Positions 37,905-44,870 of a stretch of 64,000 nt of DNA are shown one piece after another. The notes under the pieces are model-generated. The model saw nothing but the letters and a program-made list of their open reading frames with translations. It did no database searches and was not told the DNA's origin. This DNA comes from Verrucomicrobiaceae bacterium UBA7681 (lineage in GTDB: Bacteria; Verrucomicrobiota; Verrucomicrobiia; Verrucomicrobiales; Verrucomicrobiaceae), in the NCBI GenBank assembly GCA_002482965.1, contig DLGZ01000004.1:231580-295579 (forward strand), written 5' to 3'. The position numbers and the translations under genes were made by a program. How positions within the stretch are numbered: the stretch's first letter is position 1; every line of letters starts with the position of its first letter.

Positions 37905-38008
37905 GCGGGAAGAAAAGCACGGCCTGCGCAGGCCTTCAAGAAGCGGCTGCATGCGCAATGGGTTGAAGCAGCCATTGCAATTCGGGCTTTTTAAAAGTAT
38001 CGGATGTC

Positions 38009-38167
38009 ATGCGCAGTCAAAAAGTCAGCAATCGATCCCCCCGCCCCTTCAAGACCAAGAATGACCAGTGGTCGGGCGTCCGCACCCCCAAGGTTTTGTT
38101 TACCGCTCCCAAAGCCGCCGCGCCTGCTGCCAAGGCGGACGCTGCTGCCGAAAAGCCTGCGAAATAA
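38009..38167 (+). CDS. Small basic protein, 52 aa
   Basis: A short frame starts with ATG at 38009 and ends with TAA at 38165. It encodes 52 residues with a basic, aromatic N-half (SPRPFKTKNDQWSGVRTPKVLF) and an Ala/Lys/Pro tail. Codon composition of the tail matches the Ala/Lys tail seen in rplQ of this genome, and the frame ends just upstream of the peroxiredoxin-like gene. No family recognised; could be a small nucleic-acid binder. Confidence 0.45.
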   Translation: MRSQKVSNRSPRPFKTKNDQWSGVRTPKVLFTAPKAAAPAAKADAAAEKPAK

Positions 38168-38205
38168 AGGACTGGGAAGTCTGCCTGACCGTCTAAGCTC
38201 CCGGC

Positions 38206-38739
38206 ATGAGAGCTTCCCCTGAATCTGCCGAACTGCTGGGTCGCACGCTGACCAGTACGGGTGAAACACTCGCGGCGCTGTCAGAGAAATCGCCGGTGCT
38301 GCTGATGCTGCTGCGGCATGAAGGCTGCACTTTCTGCCGCAATGCCATGTCTGACATCGCACGGTTGCGCAGGCAGATTGAAGACGTTGGCACACGCATC
38401 GTGCTGGGGCACATGGGCGCGGCTGAAGATTTCGCCGCATTTGCCGGACGCTACGGTTTGGCTGACATCGCCGCTGTGGCGGATCCTGGACGTACGCTAT
38501 ACAAGGGGCTGGGCCTGCGACGTGGCCGCATGGTGCAGTTGATGGGGCCGCGCGTACTGTGTGCTTGGGTCAAGTCCGCCGTGGCAGGGCATCTTCCGGG
38601 CAGGATCAAAGGCGATCCGCTCCAGCTTCCCGGCGCGTTTCTGCTGCATCACGGACAGGTGCTCAAAGGTCACACCTATCGTGATGCCGCTGACAGGCCT
38701 GATTATGTGACGCTGGCGACGCCGTTACAGGTGGCGTGA
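38206..38739 (+). CDS. Peroxiredoxin-like (AhpC-TSA_2/SelL-related) protein
   Basis: A 177-residue thioredoxin-fold protein. A CTFC motif near residue 45 (LMLLRHEGCTFCRNAMSDIARLRRQI) matches the SelL-related redox group where one Cys is often selenocysteine. The C-half (DPGRTLYKGLGLRRGRMVQLMGPRV, LPGAFLLHHGQVLKGHTYRDAADRPDY) fits AhpC-TSA_2. Likely peroxide or thiol chemistry in the cytoplasm; no signal peptide. Confidence 0.8.
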   Translation: MRASPESAELLGRTLTSTGETLAALSEKSPVLLMLLRHEGCTFCRNAMSDIARLRRQIEDVGTRIVLGHMGAAEDFAAFAGRYGLADIAAVADPGRTLYKGLGLRRGRMVQLMGPRVLCAWVKSAVAGHLPGRIKGDPLQLPGAFLLHHGQVLKGHTYRDAADRPDYVTLATPLQVA

Positions 38740-38799
38740 GGTTTTGTATTCACCACATTTCCGGTTGCCAGTTCCGGGTGGGTGCGGTGATCGTACTTC

Positions 38800-39012
38800 A
38801 TGGCAAATCCTGAAAATGTGCAACTGGCCGCGAATTTTGGTCTCTTCATGCTCGCCGCCGGCGTGCTTGGCTTGTTCTGCGGGACGACGCTCGGGCGCGG
38901 TGGCATGGTGCGGCGTGCGGATGCACCGAGCACGTTTTACATCACCTGCGGCTCTCATCTGGCCGTGGGAGCTTTTTGTTATTTCGGGCAGTATTTTGCG
39001 CGGACGGTTTAA
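38800..39012 (+). CDS. Small two-helix membrane protein
   Basis: A 70-residue protein with two hydrophobic helices (NFGLFMLAAGVLGLFCGTTLG and FYITCGSHLAVGAFCYFGQYFA). No family recognised. It is followed 12 bp later by the SGNH hydrolase gene. Confidence 0.5.
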   Translation: MANPENVQLAANFGLFMLAAGVLGLFCGTTLGRGGMVRRADAPSTFYITCGSHLAVGAFCYFGQYFARTV

Positions 39013-39024
39013 AGTGAAAGCTGC

Positions 39025-39675
39025 ATGCCGCGATTCCTCATCATCCTCTTTTTACTGAGCCTCGGAGTCTTCGCTCAGAGTCCCACACCTCGCACGGTGA
39101 TCCTGTTTGGCGATTCCATCACCGCTGGAGGCGCTTTGTCCCAGGCGCAGCGCGGTCAGCTTTGGGTGACGCAGGTGCAGCAGCAGTCGGCGGGAGCGCT
39201 CACGCTGATCAATGAAGGCAAAGGCGGGCGTCCGACGAATTCGCTCTCGGAGTTTGAGGCGATGCTGTCACGCCATGCGAAGGCGGACGCACTCGTGATT
39301 GCGCTTGGCATGAATGATTCTCGAGACATCACGCCCCAGTGTGTGCCCAAGGCGGTGGAGAATGTGCGGGCGATGATTGTGAAAGCGCGTGCGGCTTATG
39401 GCGAAAAGCTGCCGGTGCTGCTCGTGGGGCCCTCGAACATTAACAAGGCTGCGTTGGGGCCGACGAAGCCCATCGCCAACGAACGCGAGTCAAAGCTGCG
39501 TGAACTCGGCGCTGCGTTTGAGAAGCTTGCGGCTGAAACGAAGTGTGAGTACGTCAGCCTCTTCGGCGTCGTGCCAGATTCATCCCTGCTCAAAGATGGC
39601 GTGCATCCCGATGGCGCGGGGAATGACGCCATCGCCAAGGTGATGGGGGCGAAGTTGAAGGCGCTGGGCTGGTAG
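39025..39675 (+). CDS. Exported SGNH/GDSL esterase
   Basis: A 216-residue hydrolase with signal peptide MPRFLIILFLLSLGVFAQS. Block I is VILFGDSITAGG, an intermediate ALGMNDSRD carries the Asn, and the C-terminal DGVHPDGAGNDAIA provides Asp and His, as in arylesterase/TesA relatives. Substrate unknown; second SGNH enzyme of this window. Confidence 0.88.
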   Translation: MPRFLIILFLLSLGVFAQSPTPRTVILFGDSITAGGALSQAQRGQLWVTQVQQQSAGALTLINEGKGGRPTNSLSEFEAMLSRHAKADALVIALGMNDSRDITPQCVPKAVENVRAMIVKARAAYGEKLPVLLVGPSNINKAALGPTKPIANERESKLRELGAAFEKLAAETKCEYVSLFGVVPDSSLLKDGVHPDGAGNDAIAKVMGAKLKALGW

Positions 39676-39698
39676 CTGGGCAGCGCAACACTCCGCAC

Positions 39699-40595
39699 TT
39701 ACTTCATCATCATCCACAGCGTGCTGGAGCCGTGGCCGGGTGGGAAGTCCACCGGTGTGCCGAGCTTGAGGTAGTCGGCGGAGCGGCGCTTGCCTTTGGC
39801 GCACCAGCGGGCGCTGCGCTCCAGGGTGGCTAGATCGAGCTTGGTGCAGTTCGTGGAAAGCAGGATGGCGCATTTTTGTGAGGCCACTTCCAGCGCGTCA
39901 TTGAGCAGGTCTTCAAAGTGATCCTCCACCTGCCAGCGGCGGCCGTTCTTGCTGCGGGAGAAGGTGGGCGGATCGAGGATGATGGCGTCAAAGCGCTCGC
40001 CGCGGACGCAGAGCTGCGGCAGCAGTTCAGAGGCGTCATCCACCACAAAGCGGTGCTTCGTTTCCGCGATGCCGTTGAGCGTGAGATTGTGCCTGCCGCG
40101 ATCCAGCGACTTGCGGGACAGATCCACGCTTAGCGTCTCCGCACCCGCGAGCGCAGCCACCAGCGAGAAGCTACAGGTGTAGGCAAAGGTGTTGAGCACG
40201 CGCTTGGGCTTCAGCGCGTGCAGCTTGGCGCGGTTGAGGCGCTGGTCCAGGAACAGGCCGTGGCTGTAGCTGGCGCCGATGTCGAGGCCGTAGCGGATTC
40301 CGGCTTCCGTGACCACCGTGGTGAGTGGCAGCGAGGCATCGCCGCTGTGCAGCACGGGAGAGATGCGGTCGGCGTTCTTCATCGGCAGGAAGCGGTAAAA
40401 CACGCGCACTGGCTGCCAGCCTGAATTCGTGCACCAGGTGGCCAGCCCGGCGGCCAGTAGATCACGGGCATCGTCGCTCTTGTAGGAAAGGATCACGTCA
40501 TCTCCGAGACGCTCCACCCAGCCACCGGGGCCTGAGGCGAGGCGGTGCGCATTGGTGCCTGCAGCTTCGATCGTTTTGCACTGGGCGGGAGTCAT
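39699..40595 (-). CDS. Class I SAM methyltransferase, RlmI-like (PF10672)
   Basis: A 298-residue protein with start at 40595 (MTPAQCKTIEAAG); an upstream ATG at 40679 is also possible. The Rossmann domain has VLNTFAYTCSFSLVAALAGAETLSVDLSRKSLDRGRHNLTLNGI, and the catalytic motif is ILDPPTFSRSKNGRRW. Relatives methylate 23S rRNA cytosine. The PUA part of full-length RlmI is absent, as in this short subfamily. Confidence 0.85.
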   Translation of the reverse strand: MTPAQCKTIEAAGTNAHRLASGPGGWVERLGDDVILSYKSDDARDLLAAGLATWCTNSGWQPVRVFYRFLPMKNADRISPVLHSGDASLPLTTVVTEAGIRYGLDIGASYSHGLFLDQRLNRAKLHALKPKRVLNTFAYTCSFSLVAALAGAETLSVDLSRKSLDRGRHNLTLNGIAETKHRFVVDDASELLPQLCVRGERFDAIILDPPTFSRSKNGRRWQVEDHFEDLLNDALEVASQKCAILLSTNCTKLDLATLERSARWCAKGKRRSADYLKLGTPVDFPPGHGSSTLWMMMK

Positions 40596-40834
40596 CCATG
40601 TCACGGATGGAGAGGCAGGACGTAGGTCGGGGGGGAGGTTCACTGCCTCACTCCTGCCGCAGGAAGGGCGGCGAGGCAATCAGAGTCGGCTACAGACTCT
40701 CCTGGCTTTTTTGCCCATGCTTCCGGCCTTCCATCTTGCCAAAACCTTCGCCCTTGTGGCATATAGGCCCTATCTCTGCTCATGTGCGCAGAATCGAACA
40801 ATGTTCGTCCAATCAGCACCAAACGACTTTCAAA

Positions 40835-41473
40835 ATGGACGCAGATCAGCTCATAGCCGGGAGTGTTGAAAAGCTGAATTCACGAGGCCGACAACTGACG
40901 ACTGGCCTCCTGTCCGTGACGGGAGGGTTCATCAAGCTGGACATACCACCGCCGATCAGTGTGACTGAATGGGCTGCAACCATCGAGTTGTTGGGACTGA
41001 CTCCGCCAGAGTTGATCACCCGATTATACACCGAAGTCGGAGGTGGGCGGGTCGGCCCATTCTATGGAACATTGTCAGCCGATGATTCTGAGACTGGTCT
41101 GGTAAGAACCTATCGGGGCCGTGTGGACATGAACAAGCGCTATCCGTCATGGTTTTGGCCGCCATCACTGCTTCCTCTTCTTGATGCAGGCTGCGGAATT
41201 TTTCACTGTGTTGACTGCACCAGCAGCGATCTCCAGGTCATTCGTTATGATCCCAATGTGTATGAGCAGCGTCCCAAGGATATGGGGCGGTGTTTCACGA
41301 CCTGCTTGTTCAGCATTTACGATGTCTGGAACTCATGGCTGAACGAGACGCCACTGCCCGATAAGGCCAGGCTGCCTTGGACAGCCTACGCTGGTTTGGT
41401 GCCAGAAGGTAAGCGCCTTCAGGATCGACGGCGGAGGCCAGGCGACAGAGGTCAACTCACCATGGACTTTTAG
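40835..41473 (+). CDS. SUKH (SMI1/KNR4-like) domain protein
   Basis: A 212-residue protein starting at the ATG at 40835. Segments ELITRLYTEVGGGRVGPFYGTLSADD, YPSWFWPPSLLPLLDAGCGIFHCVDCTSSDLQVIRYDPN and SIYDVWNSWLNE follow the SUKH pattern (G(N/G)G-x-G, a central D-x-G-C-G-x-x-x-x-x-D segment, and a Trp-Leu helix). Many SUKH proteins neutralise toxins as immunity proteins, but no toxin gene is adjacent here. Flanked by an rRNA methyltransferase and cupin. Confidence 0.75.
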   Translation: MDADQLIAGSVEKLNSRGRQLTTGLLSVTGGFIKLDIPPPISVTEWAATIELLGLTPPELITRLYTEVGGGRVGPFYGTLSADDSETGLVRTYRGRVDMNKRYPSWFWPPSLLPLLDAGCGIFHCVDCTSSDLQVIRYDPNVYEQRPKDMGRCFTTCLFSIYDVWNSWLNETPLPDKARLPWTAYAGLVPEGKRLQDRRRRPGDRGQLTMDF

Positions 41474-41530
41474 CTGCGGCCTCATCACTGAGCGCCATTC
41501 AAGCCTGGCGTGTTATCTGTCACTACAAGG

Positions 41531-41992
41531 TTATCCTTTCGGCGGCCACTGTGCGCCTGCGAGTTCCTTGGGCAGCTGCTTGGGATCGGTGGGATAAATG
41601 AGCGACAGGTCGGGCTTGGTCGTGGAACCGGGGAGAAATTCGGTTTCCTCGGGTGCACCGATGATGAGCCAGAGCACTTCTTCGGCGGTGTCGTTAAACA
41701 CCTGCCGCAGTTGATCCGGCCCGACGTGGACGCCGCCATGCTTGGGCACGGTGAGTGTTTCATCGCCCACGCGCATGCGGCCCGTGCCTTCGAGCACGAA
41801 ATAAAACTCCTCCGCGCGGATGTGTTTATGAAGCGTGTTCGCGCTCATGGGCGGCATGCGCCAGAGGCGTGCGCCCATGTTTTCGCTGCCGGTGCGCTCC
41901 AGAAAGTCGGCGTTCGGGATGCGCATGAGATTCGACAGACGCCAGGTGAGATCATCTGGCGTGATGAGATGGAAGCCTTGCACGGGGTTCAT
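41531..41992 (-). CDS. Cupin-domain protein coupled to rlmN
   Basis: A 153-residue protein. The cupin fold shows as LHKHIRAEEFYFVLEGTGRMRVGDETLTVPKHGGVHVGPDQLRQVFNDTAEEVLWLIIG with metal-binding His, Glu and His candidates. Its ATG (41990-41992) overlaps the rlmN TGA (ATGA), so translation is coupled. Function unknown. Confidence 0.8.
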   Translation of the reverse strand: MNPVQGFHLITPDDLTWRLSNLMRIPNADFLERTGSENMGARLWRMPPMSANTLHKHIRAEEFYFVLEGTGRMRVGDETLTVPKHGGVHVGPDQLRQVFNDTAEEVLWLIIGAPEETEFLPGSTTKPDLSLIYPTDPKQLPKELAGAQWPPKG

Positions 41993-43086
41993 GGAGTTGC
42001 AGAAGAAACCGCTGCTTCGCGCTTCCGCAACTGGCCGCACGCGGCATCGATGTCCGGCCCGCGTGCACGGCGCAGATGGGCCACGGTGCCATGGGCGCGG
42101 AGTTCAGAGAGGAAGGCTTCGGTTTGCTCCATGCTGCTGGGTGCATAGCTGCGGCCACGCAGGCTGAGTCCGGTGGCATTGTAGCGCAGCAGATTCACAT
42201 GCATGCGCCGTCCTGCAAGCAGACGCGACAGATCGCGGGCTTGCGCGAGGGAATCGTTCACGCCATCGAGCAGGCAGTACTGAATGGTGGTGATGCGGCC
42301 GCTGCTGGCCTGGTAGCGGTCCACGGCGGCGAGCACGTCCTGCACATCAAAGCGTTTGCCCATGGGCAGCAGATCGGCGCGGGTCGCGTCATCCGGCGCA
42401 TGCAGAGACAGGGCGAGATGCACGCCTAGATCGGCCTCACGCAGTTCATCAATGCCGGGCACGATGCCCACGGTGGAGATGGTGATCTGCCGCCAGCCGA
42501 AAGCACCGAGCTTGGGCGCGGCGATGCGCTGCACGGCGGCGAGCACGTTTTTGAGATTCAGCATCGGCTCGCCCATGCCCATGAAGACGATGGTGCGCAG
42601 CGTGCGCCCGGCGGCGCGTGCCTCGCGGCGCAGGTGGATGAACTGCTCCACGATCTCGCCGGAGGTGAGGTTTCGCTCAAAGCCGGTCTGAGTGGTGGCG
42701 CAGAAATCACAGCCCATGGCGCAGCCCACCTGGCTGGAAATGCAGCCCGCTGCGCGCTCCGGGTGGAAGTCCGGCATCAGCACGGACTCCACCGTGCGGC
42801 CGTCATTGAGGCGCAGCAGCAGCTTCGCTGTGCCATCCTCGGAAACCTGACGCATGGCGAGGCTCGCTGCTGCGGTTGGAAATTCGGACTGCAGACGCTG
42901 GGAGAGATCTGCGGGCAAAAGCATGCCGGGGTGCTCCTTGCTTTGATCTCCGTGTACTTCGAGGAGATTGCGCAGAACGCGCGGTGCGTGCGAGGCTTTG
43001 AAACCCTGCGCGGCCAGCCACGTGCCCAGCTCCTCGGCAGAGAGGTCGGGCAGGGGGCGCGGTGGGCGGGTGGTCAGTGGGGTCAT
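41989..43086 (-). CDS. rlmN: 23S rRNA/tRNA (adenine-C2) methyltransferase RlmN
   Basis: A 365-residue radical-SAM enzyme that methylates A2503 of 23S rRNA and A37 of tRNAs. The SAM cluster motif CAMGCDFC (CxxxCxxC) is followed by the MGMGEPMLN strand, and the catalytic C-terminal Cys is in GPDIDAACGQL. Start at 43086 (MTPLTTRPP). It follows the tag gene by 29 bp and precedes a coupled cupin. Confidence 0.95.
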   Translation of the reverse strand: MTPLTTRPPRPLPDLSAEELGTWLAAQGFKASHAPRVLRNLLEVHGDQSKEHPGMLLPADLSQRLQSEFPTAAASLAMRQVSEDGTAKLLLRLNDGRTVESVLMPDFHPERAAGCISSQVGCAMGCDFCATTQTGFERNLTSGEIVEQFIHLRREARAAGRTLRTIVFMGMGEPMLNLKNVLAAVQRIAAPKLGAFGWRQITISTVGIVPGIDELREADLGVHLALSLHAPDDATRADLLPMGKRFDVQDVLAAVDRYQASSGRITTIQYCLLDGVNDSLAQARDLSRLLAGRRMHVNLLRYNATGLSLRGRSYAPSSMEQTEAFLSELRAHGTVAHLRRARGPDIDAACGQLRKREAAVSSATP

Positions 43087-43115
43087 TTCGCAGCAGGGGC
43101 GTAGGGCATGGCAGG

Positions 43116-43727
43116 TCAGCTTTGAGGACGTCTGAAGACTTTGCGAGCCTTTTCCACCTTGGGGCGGATGAAGCAACCGTCCGCGTGGTCATTGATGAGG
43201 CCCATCGCCTGCATGAAGGCGTACACCGTCGTCGGGCCGACGAATTTCCAGCCGCGCTTTTTCAGCTCCTTGGAAAGAGCGACGGATGCCGCCGAGGTGG
43301 ACGCGGTCTGGGGTTCCGCGAGCGTCCCGGGATCCGGCTCATGCCGCCAGACAAAGGCTGCGATGGAGCCTTCCTGTTTCACCAGCTCCTGCGCACGCTG
43401 TGCGTTGTTGATGACAGCCTCGATCTTGCCGCGATGGCGGATGATGCCGGCGTCTTGAAGCAGGAGAGTCACATCTTTCTCTGTGAAGCGCGCCACGCGG
43501 TCGAAATCAAAGTCATGGAAGGCACGGCGGAAATTTTCGCGTTTCGCGAGGATGGTGCGCCAGCTCAGTCCGGACTGGAATCCTTCCAGGCAGAGCTTTT
43601 CAAACAGCCGGTGGTCATCCGCCACAGGGAAGCCCCACTCGGTGTCGTGGTAGGCGGGGAATTCCGGTGCGGAGGCACACCAGTGGCAGCGGGGTTTGCC
43701 GTCGTCGGCGGTGTGGGTCAGGCTCAT
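43116..43727 (-). CDS. tag: DNA-3-methyladenine glycosylase I
   Basis: A 203-residue DNA repair enzyme excising 3-methyladenine. It has the N-terminal CHWC and C-terminal HADGCF zinc ligands, YHDTEWGFPVADDHRLFEKLCLEGFQSGLSWRTIL, and the FVGPTTVYAFMQAMGLINDH segment. A moderately long insertion (EPDPGTLAEPQTASTSAAS) is tolerable. Starts 6 bp after the YciI gene stop; part of the TetR-led cluster. Confidence 0.95.
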   Translation of the reverse strand: MSLTHTADDGKPRCHWCASAPEFPAYHDTEWGFPVADDHRLFEKLCLEGFQSGLSWRTILAKRENFRRAFHDFDFDRVARFTEKDVTLLLQDAGIIRHRGKIEAVINNAQRAQELVKQEGSIAAFVWRHEPDPGTLAEPQTASTSAASVALSKELKKRGWKFVGPTTVYAFMQAMGLINDHADGCFIRPKVEKARKVFRRPQS

Positions 43728-43733
43728 GGCGGT

Positions 43734-44021
43734 TCAGGAGACGAGGAATTGCAGACGCTCATCTGCCATGCCGGGATCGAGCTCGTGGATCTCAGCGGAC
43801 ACGATGCCCTCGGCGACGAAGGGATCTTCGTTCACGCGCTGCTGCAGTGCGGCGTGCGTGGTCTGGTGCGCGAGGATGCCGCCACCGAGACCGGGCTCAA
43901 GACCGCCTGCGAGCAGGAAGACGCCTTCGGCGAAGCCGCGTTTGAGCCAGGCCTTGTGGCCGTCCATGAACTGGCCTGCCTGGCTTTTCCTGTCAGTGAA
44001 CTTGAGGAAGACGATGAACAT
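43734..44021 (-). CDS. YciI-family protein
   Basis: A 95-residue ferredoxin-like fold protein: MFIVFLKFTDRKSQAGQFMDGHKAWLKRGFAEGVFLLAGGLEP...EDPFVAEGIVSAEIHELDP. It matches the YciI/YCII family with the conserved DPFV motif. Function poorly known, possibly a lyase-like or regulatory domain. Lies 38 bp after the TetR gene. Confidence 0.85.
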   Translation of the reverse strand: MFIVFLKFTDRKSQAGQFMDGHKAWLKRGFAEGVFLLAGGLEPGLGGGILAHQTTHAALQQRVNEDPFVAEGIVSAEIHELDPGMADERLQFLVS

Positions 44022-44059
44022 GAGGGTGGAGTGCGGTGTGGAGTTTGAAGATGGAAAAA

Positions 44060-44650
44060 TCAGCGTTTGGTGCGGCGGGCGGGCCCAGTGCCGAGGCCGG
44101 CGAGCCACGCATGCACACGATGCACTTCCGCCCGGATAAAAGACTCATCGTGGAAGGCCTGCGCGAGCGTGGCGGTGCCCTGGCTCCAGGCCAGCAGGTG
44201 CATCGCATGCGCCCTGGATTCGCCGCCGCAGCCCAGCTGCTCGAACTGGTGTTTCAGCCAGTCGCGAAAGAGGCCGAAGATTTTGTTCGCATGCGCGAGC
44301 GCCGCGTGCTCCAGCTTGGCCAGCTCCGTGCAGAGCGTGCCCACCGGGCAGCCGTGGAGAAGGATCTTCGCGCGGTTCATGATGAGGATGTTGATGAAGC
44401 TGCTGATGCGTTCCGCCGCAGTGCAGCCCTCGGCCTCCCACTGGTCCAGCATGCCGCGTGTGCGCCGCAGCCGGAGGTCGATCACGGCTTCCAGAATGTC
44501 GTCCCGCGTCTTGAAGTGGAAGGTGAAATTTCCGCGCGTGATCTGCACTGCCGCCGCGATATCTGCGACGGACGTGTACTCGAAGCCCTTCTGGTAAAAC
44601 AGACGGTCTGCGGTTTCGATGATTCGGTCTCGTGTGGTCGGGACGCTCAT
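44060..44650 (-). CDS. TetR/AcrR-family repressor
   Basis: A 196-residue regulator. The N-terminal helix-turn-helix (TRDRIIETADRLFYQKGFEYTSVADIAAAVQITRGNFTFHFKTRDDILEAVIDLRL) is canonical; the C-terminal ligand domain is variable with Cys residues. Twenty bp upstream of its start is a perfect palindrome, so it likely represses itself and the downstream yciI-tag-rlmN-cupin genes. Confidence 0.92.
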   Translation of the reverse strand: MSVPTTRDRIIETADRLFYQKGFEYTSVADIAAAVQITRGNFTFHFKTRDDILEAVIDLRLRRTRGMLDQWEAEGCTAAERISSFINILIMNRAKILLHGCPVGTLCTELAKLEHAALAHANKIFGLFRDWLKHQFEQLGCGGESRAHAMHLLAWSQGTATLAQAFHDESFIRAEVHRVHAWLAGLGTGPARRTKR

Positions 44651-44669
44651 GCTGGCCTGATGCTGCCGA

Positions 44670-44689
44670 ATTAGGACAAGTGTCCTAAT
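44670..44689. promoter_or_regulatory. Palindromic TetR operator
   Basis: ATTAGGACAAGTGTCCTAAT is a 9-bp perfect inverted repeat with a 2-bp spacer, a classical TetR-family operator, beginning 20 bp upstream of the tetR ATG (44650). Confidence 0.75.
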
Positions 44690-44704
44690 ATGTCAAGAGT
44701 CTGC

Positions 44705-44726
44705 TCGCACAGAAATGTCTGTGCGA
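44705..44726. repeat. Intergenic hairpin
   Basis: TCGCACAGA and TCTGTGCGA pair perfectly around AATG. It lies upstream of the TetR operator, between that gene and the remnant at 44746; it could end transcription from the acyltransferase gene or be a repeat copy. Confidence 0.5.
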
Positions 44727-44739
44727 CGGGTGTATGAGT

Positions 44740-44826
44740 GAACTCATGCGAATCACTTTCGTCCCGCCGCCCTGGGGTTTGCCTTCACTTTCATCGTTCT
44801 GCCGTCCCATGCGCAGCGGGGCATCT
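44740..44826 (+). pseudogene. Degenerate copy of the signal-peptide region of the gene at 46989
   Basis: From an ATG at 44746 the DNA aligns nearly base for base with the first 75 bases of the plus-strand gene at 46989: GCCTTCACTTTCATCGTTCT against GCCTTCACCTTCATCGTCCT and CCCATGCGCAG against CCCATGCCCAG. One base is missing near 44757, so the frame is broken. It looks like the remains of a duplicated gene start. Confidence 0.65.
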
Positions 44827-44870
44827 GAAAAGTGAACCTAGTCCACGGATGAACTCCAGATGAGCCGTTG

